Source: Dactylorhiza incarnata
Lineage: Eukaryota > Streptophyta > Magnoliopsida > Asparagales > Orchidaceae
Direction: 5' to 3'
DNA length: 64,000 nucleotides
Assembly: GCA_033032865.1 (NCBI GenBank)
Contig: JAWHQI010000019.1
Location: 16,286,001 to 16,350,000, forward strand
The translations under genes were made by a program, and so were the position numbers. Below the pieces are notes generated by a model. It was not told where the DNA came from. It searched no databases and saw only the letters and a program-made list of their open reading frames with translations. Below, one piece after another: positions 58,620 to 64,000 of this stretch (the first letter of the stretch is position 1; every line of letters starts with the position of its first letter).

Positions 58620-60201
58620 TGAAAGTATCTAGTTGCGGCCTAAATCACCTAGAGGGGGGGGTGAATAGGTGGATTCTATGTCTTAAAGCGGAATTAAAAA
58701 AAAAATTAACACAGAAAAGCAAACGAACAACCACAGCACAGACACAAGGATTTTATAGAGGTTCCCCGATGTGGGTAGTCCTCTTTCCCGCCTCACCTTT
58801 CTAGCTCTTCGAGGCTAGACTCGGCTACTTCACCAAACTCAGATTATAACTAATCTTACACCTCGGAGTTAAAAACTCCTACAACTCGGAGTATAACAAC
58901 TCCTACAACTCGGAGTAAAACAACTCCTACAACTCGGAGTATAACAACTCCTACAAAAGAAAATATAGGGAAACAAAATATTTCTTCTTAACCTCTAAAG
59001 AGATTAACTTCAGATCTTGAAAACAGAGTCTTCTTCTCGACCTTGAAAGAAAGCTTGGCACTAGAAAGATGAGAAGAGAGAAGACTTGGCTAACCAGATC
59101 TGACCAGGCCCTTTGACTTGCTTGAAAGAAACTTCAATAAAGTGAGCAGCACTAAGATCAAAGGCCTTCTTCTGAGAAATCTCTAATCACCAAAGTTAGA
59201 TCTCAGAATTCTTGTTCAGCAAAAGAGGAAGAGAAGAAGGACTTTTTGCTTTTTCTTTTCTGAACTGACGGCTGAAGAAAGTTTTTAGGTCGATTCTTTT
59301 TGATTTCTTGTTTTGCCCTAAAATAATGACTTATTTATAGGGAGGTCTTCAACGGCTCTTGCGACAAAGAAGGGAGAGGCGACACGTGTACTGATCATGT
59401 CGGCTAACCCTAATTTTTAAAAACGAAACGAGGATAAGAACCCGTCTGTCCGCCATTCGTCGGGATTCATCGGGAGAACACGAGAGCATCCGACGAATTA
59501 ACTTAGCTGCAGAGTTTTCCTCAGAACCTAGACAAGATTGACCTCTGCCAGCATTCGTCGGGATTCGTCGGAATGACCCGAGTCATCTCGACGAATGGAC
59601 TTGGCTTCAGAAAATTCTTCACAACCCAGCCAAAATGTCCTCTGTCAGCATTCGTCGGGATTCGTCGGAATGACCCGAGTCATCTCGACGAATGGACTTG
59701 GCTTCAGAAAATTCTTCACAACCCAGCCAAAATGTCCTCTGTCAGCATTCGTCGGGATTCGTCGGAATGACCCGAGTCATCTCGACGAATGGACTTGGCT
59801 TCAGAAAATTCTTCACAACCCAGCCAAAATGTCCTCTGTCAGCATTCGTCGGGATTCGTCGGAATGACCCGAGTCATCTCGACGAATGGACTTGGCTAAA
59901 ATTTTCTTTTCTTCTGAAACCCTGCTCCACTCCACAACTTTGAACACCTTCTGTTATGAGTATATGAAGTGCACCCCAAAAGAGAGATTACACATGGACC
60001 AACACTTTGTTCTATACAATGAGGGATTACATTGTTTAGAACTGTGTTTGGTGATCCATTGCAACCTGACTTTGGTGTGCACTTAGCATTACGACCTGTC
60101 ATAACACATCTAAACAAAAGTCATCAAATACAAATACAATTCACTTTAGTTTACTAGGGGACATCTTCAAATCAAGGTGATTGTAGACACAATACCCAAC
60201 A
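58620..60201 (-). repeat. Element D 5' LTR
   Basis: Partner of 48471-50063, with the TATA box at 59330-59339, 97-bp repeats at 59551-59895, stem-loops at 58865-58951 and a shorter G-run. Differences are sparse single-base changes. Confidence 0.96.
59551..59895. repeat. 97-bp tandem repeats in D 5' LTR
   Basis: Units start at 59551, 59648, 59745 and 59842. The last is cut after TCGACGAATGGACTTGGCT. Confidence 0.95.
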
Positions 60202-60384
60202 CGCATTTTTTGTGCAGTGGCCTGTTTTTGCACTAGCATGCATTTTTGCCCGGGCGCATTGTCTCCAAGGCGCACATTTTTTCCCGGGAGCTAGCATGTT
60301 TTCGCCCGAGAACGCATTTTCGAATCATCACTCATTCTCTCCCGAGTTCATTTTTTTCAGGCCGCATGTTTTTGACTGCGCACA
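60202..60384. repeat. 183-bp target duplication of element D, right copy
   Basis: Begins directly after the LTR end ACCCAACA and repeats 48288-48470. The sequence then continues into the rest of the array. Confidence 0.9.
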
Positions 60385-60610
60385 CTTTTTGGCTTGGGAG
60401 CACAATTTTGTTTGCGCACAAGTTATTCGCTCATGAGCATTTTCCTCAAAAACACATTTTTTCGGGCGCGCTTTTTTCGTCCTGATGCTTTTTCTCATCC
60501 GTGCACTTTTAGCCTAGCTAGTTACACATTTTCTCACGAGCGCGCATTTTTCAACTGTGTGCAAGAACTGTTAGCCCAAGCATGCATTTTTCTTTCGGAC
60601 GCGCGAGAGA
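60385..60610. repeat. Degenerate GCGCATTTTT array, right part
   Basis: This continues the array with motifs such as GCGCACAAG, CACATTTTTTCG, GCGCGCATTTTT and ATGCATTTTTC. It ends near CGGACGCGCGAGAG. Confidence 0.75.
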
Positions 60611-61222
60611 TGATAATTAATTAAATATCGTAACATACAAATATCTAATGTATCTTTTAAATTTTGGTATAAATAGAAATATATTATTACTAAAAAAATA
60701 ATTTTATTTATTTATTATCACCACTTATAAGGAGACGTCTAGACGACGTTTTTTTGTAACATTAAAAAAAACAAAACTAAAGATTTTAAATTTTGGTTAT
60801 TTTTGCGCGCAGGGGTTTGCGAGTTGCATGAGCGTCGTCGCACTGGGACACTATTGAGGCGAGGGTACTTAATGTCATGTGGGGGGCACAAGCGCTTTTC
60901 TTATGCACTGTTAGTTGATTGATCGAGCGTCTGAGAGAGGGAGAGTACAGTTTTGGAGGAGGTACCATCGCTGTCGGGGTAGTGTCATAGCGGAGAGTAT
61001 CGAGCACGGGCGTACCCTTATAATATATATATATATATAAATTATAAAATTTTATATAAAACTTTATAAAACAGTTTTATAAAAATTTCATGTAAACTTT
61101 TTTTTTTATAACTTTACGAGCAGCTCCGCACGGGCTTCGGCCTTGCTCTCTACAGCCCAAATTCGAGCGCGCTGCGCTAGCATTTTACAGTACTCGGCCG
61201 GCGACAGCGGGCTTCGCCCGCC
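60611..61222. other. Unclassified AT-rich and GC-patch region
   Basis: There is no recognisable gene. It includes AT microsatellite DNA at 61023-61041, self-complementary A/T stretches at 61040-61090, and a GCGGGC-TTC-GCCCGC hairpin at about 61207-61221 next to the LTR of K. Confidence 0.4.
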
Positions 61223-61886
61223 TGATGTAGGGATGAACGAGACACGTGGACGTTACGCTAACGAAAAAACATTCATCACAGAAATTAAAATAACATAGGA
61301 GGGCTCCGACCAAAAGCGAACGAAAAGGGGTCGGTTGGCTCCCAAATCCGATGGATAAAATTATGCGGGACTCGATACAACATCCTTAGGACCTACCTCT
61401 CCAACAAGCACACAACTCACCGTAAGCCGAGCTCGATACAACGTCCTTAAGACCTACCTCTCCAACAAGCACACAACCACCGCACCTACACAAGCATCTA
61501 TTCTTCAACTTGAGCCGTTTCAAACACAGCAAATAATTTATTTCGGAGCGGCGACAAATGATTAGTAGCGGTCGAAATTCTAGTTGAGATTAATTCCCTT
61601 GTTAGCACAAATTGTGCCAATCTTGGAGAGCAAGTCAAGGCTAGGCCGAGCTTTTCTCTCGCAACAGATCTTCCCAATCCGGATCACAAGAGATTAAATA
61701 ACAACGATTTGAAATCAGAACTTGCAAGCGATGCGTTTTAAAAATAACGGAAAAGACGGTTCGAAAACACCTCCATAAATCTCACAGCAAGTAGTCACAA
61801 ATGAGGAAGAAGTTACCCAACCAAGAAGATGAACACACAAGATAAGGTGGGAGATTCACTCTCTCCACGGATCCACCGGCGTCACA
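61223..61886 (-). repeat. Probable 3' LTR of element K
   Basis: On the minus strand it starts TGTGACGCC and ends CTACATCA, the same ending as the LTR of J. A direct duplication built on CCTACCTCTCCAACAAGC lies near 61370-61412 and 61431-61476. It abuts the integrase fragment with no chromodomain or polypurine tract between, so an internal deletion is likely. The partner LTR is outside the window. Confidence 0.45.
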
Positions 61887-61899
61887 CCGAATGGGGCTG

Positions 61900-64000
61900 C
61901 AACCCGTGAACAATCTCGTTTGGAGACAGACCGGTGGACCGATTTTTGGAGTTGTTATAGGCCAGCTAGGCGTGAGGAAGAAGAAGATCCCACGTGCCTT
62001 TATGATCGCTCACTAGACATCTAAGAAGGTTTCCTAGGCTTCTATTGACTACCTCCGTCTGCCCATCAGTTTGCGGATGATAAGCCGCGGAGAATAGTAG
62101 TTTGGTTCCCATAAGAATCCACAAGGTTTTCCAAAAGTAGCTAGTGAATTTTACGTCCCTATCCGAGACAATAGTCTTCGGAACTCCGTGGTGACTAACG
62201 ACGTCCTTAAAATATATCTTCTCCATGTGAGAAGCGTCGTCGGTCTTACTACATGGAATGAAGTATGCCATTTTGGAGAACCTATCCACAACGACAAGAA
62301 TAGAGTCATGACATCGAAGGGTGGGGGGAAGACCTAACACGAAGTCCATGCTCACGTCTTCCCATGGTATGGATGGGATAGGTAGAGGAGTGTACAAACC
62401 AACATTGGACTTAGTACCCTTAGAAACTTGACACGTACGGCAACTGCTCACTACCCTCCCAACCATCGCCTTTAGTTTAGGCCAATAGAATTTCTCCTCT
62501 ACGAGCGTAATCATTTTGTCTCTACCGAAGTGTCCACTCAAGCCACCACTATGTAGCTCCCAAATGATGTGGAGTCACAAAGAGGAGCGAGGGATACACA
62601 ATTTCCCGTGTTTGAACAGATAGGCATCCCGAAGTGAAAAGGACGAAATGGTCGTGGGAGAGCTATCCTGGGCAGATAGATATGCCTCCTGAAAATCAGG
62701 GCATGTGGCGTATTCATCCGTTATGCGCTCGAACCAAACCACGTGGACTTGCATGGAGGAAAGCAAGAGGGTGAGGCGACTGAGTGCGTCGGCGACTCAA
62801 TTTTCGGACCCCTTAAGGTGCTTAAGATTAAATGTGTACTCTTGCAAGAAGGATACCCATTTAGCGTGGCGTGGGCTGATTTTGTGCTGACCGTTGATGA
62901 ATCGTAACGCTTCATGAGCAGAGAGGATCACAAATTCCTTAGAAAGGAGATAGTGCCTCCAATGATGTAAACATCTAACGATCGCATAAAATTCCCTATC
63001 GTAGTTGGAATAGTTTAACCTAGCGCCCGCTAATTTCTCACTAAAATAACTAATCGGGTGACCCTCTTGACTCAGGACACCTCCAATTCCTACGCCTGAC
63101 GCATCACAAGTAAGCTCGAAGACCTTGGTGAAGTCAGGGAGACGCAACACCGGTGCTTCAGTCATAAGCTCTTTTATACGACGGAATGCAAACGTGGCGG
63201 ATTTCGTCCATGTGAATTCGCCCTTCTTCATATAGTCAGTAATGGGCATCATGATACTACTAAAATCGCGAATGAAACGACGGTAGAACATGGCTAACCC
63301 GTGGAAAATTCGTACCTCTCGAAGGCTAGTGGGCTCGGGCCAGTCTCTAATCACTTGGACCTTGCCTGGGTCAACACGAATACCTGCAGAACCAACGATG
63401 TAACCCAAGAACTCGACCTCCGGAACATAAAATGTGCACTTCTTAAGGTTTAGAAATAAGTTTTCCTTTCTTAAGGTGGAGAGGATCACTTTGATGTGGG
63501 AGAGATGCTCGGCAGGGGAGGTTCTAAAGATTAGGATGTCGTCGAAATATACTACAACAAATTTCCCCATATACGGCCTAAAAACGTGCGTCATCATCCG
63601 AGAGAAGGTGCTGGGGGCATTGGATGACCCAAAGGGCATCACTAACCACTCATACAACTCGTCGTTAGATTTGAACGTTGTCTTCCACTCATGCCCTTCC
63701 CGAATCCTAATCTGATGGTAACCACTCCGTAAGTCTAACTTTGAGAAAATAGTGGCACGTGATAGGACATCCAAGAGATCATCTAGTCGCGGAATTGGAA
63801 ACCTATATTTTATAGTAACTTTGCTGAGAGCTCGGCTATCAACACACATGCGCCAAGTGCCATCCTTCTTAGGGGAAAGAAGGGTTGGGACATCACATGG
63901 GCTCATACTCGTCCTAATGAATCCCTTACTCAGTAAATCCTCAATCTGGGTTTGTAACTCTTTATGGGCAGCGGGATTAAGCCTATAGTGGGGCTGGTTG
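61900..64000 (-). pseudogene. Element K pol (Reina-like chromovirus): RT, RNase H, integrase
   Basis: Coding starts outside the window; from 64000 it reads [14 protein letters not shown], then RT with [25 protein letters not shown] and YFDDI near 63541-63555. RNase H begins [16 protein letters not shown] with its first Asp intact. Integrase has the HHCC region (HSGGLSGHFGR ... CRTCQVSKG) and VSDRDVKF with DGQTEVVNR. In-frame stops lie at about 62796, 62575 and 61964. The sequence is clearly related to J but better preserved. Similarity ends at VHG near 61902. Confidence 0.88.

Larger units (their letters stand above)
48471..60201 (-). mobile_element. Element D: near-intact SIRE-like Ty1/copia element
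   Basis: An 11.7-kb element with LTRs of 1593 bp (48471-50063) and 1582 bp (58620-60201) that differ at only about eight positions plus G-run length. This implies a recent insertion. On the minus strand the order is primer site, gag, pol (protease, integrase, RT, RNase H), accessory ORF, polypurine tract. Only two frameshifts were found, one in integrase and one in the accessory ORF. The flanks carry a 183-bp direct duplication in place of a 5-bp one. Confidence 0.95.

Noticed and set aside
61207..61240. Helitron 3' end
   Set aside because: A GCGGGC-TTC-GCCCGC hairpin is present, but no CTRR terminus follows and no matching 5' end was seen.

Overview
This window is a gene-poor, repeat-packed piece of a flowering-plant nuclear genome, probably a dicot; I cannot narrow it further. 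Almost every supportable coding region belongs to an LTR retrotransposon: Ty1/copia of the SIRE/Maximus type, Ty3/gypsy chromoviruses of Tekay-like and Reina-like types, and non-autonomous Tat/Athila-like elements. There is also one TRIM and a probable CACTA end. I found no convincing single-copy host gene, tRNA, rRNA or CRISPR array.

Left block (1-19381). A plus-strand non-autonomous Tat-like element (B) begins before the window. It has an LTR end, a tRNA-Asp-type primer site, and an ORF with two zinc-knuckle-like motifs. That ORF is interrupted by a full minus-strand relative (A, 1432-15456, target duplication CATAC) and by a solo LTR (C, 15876-17575, AGTCT). Element A itself carries a nested copia element (E, 4308-11877, CGAGG). 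E has kept gag and an accessory gene but has no pol at all. A truncated copia LTR (F) closes the block.

Middle block (19382-43754). A long unclassified, probably LTR-derived sequence (L) holds a 443-bp TRIM (20594-21036, CTAAG) and a Tekay-like chromovirus (H, 22493-41696, AGTTT). The 5' LTR of H contains a solo LTR (C', 24455-26036, ATGTT). Its 3' LTR contains a complete but decayed Reina-like chromovirus (J, 33004-40420, CCTTA). The two LTRs of H serve as each other's empty-site control.

Right block (43755-64000). Fragments of two more copia elements (M and G) and a probable CACTA end precede a young, nearly intact copia element (D, 48471-60201) with gag, pol and an 800-residue accessory gene. 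D sits in a degenerate GCGCATTTTT array. It is flanked by a 183-bp direct duplication of its target instead of the usual 5 bp. The window ends inside a minus-strand Reina-like element (K).

The most unusual points are: the 183-bp duplication around D; a 94-bp intron-like insertion in the accessory gene of the pol-less element E, at a place where the homologous gene of D is continuous; promoter-like sequence upstream of both accessory genes; tandem stem-loops in the R-U5 leader of two copia families; and CpG-rich palindrome arrays that recur in the LTRs of unrelated lineages.
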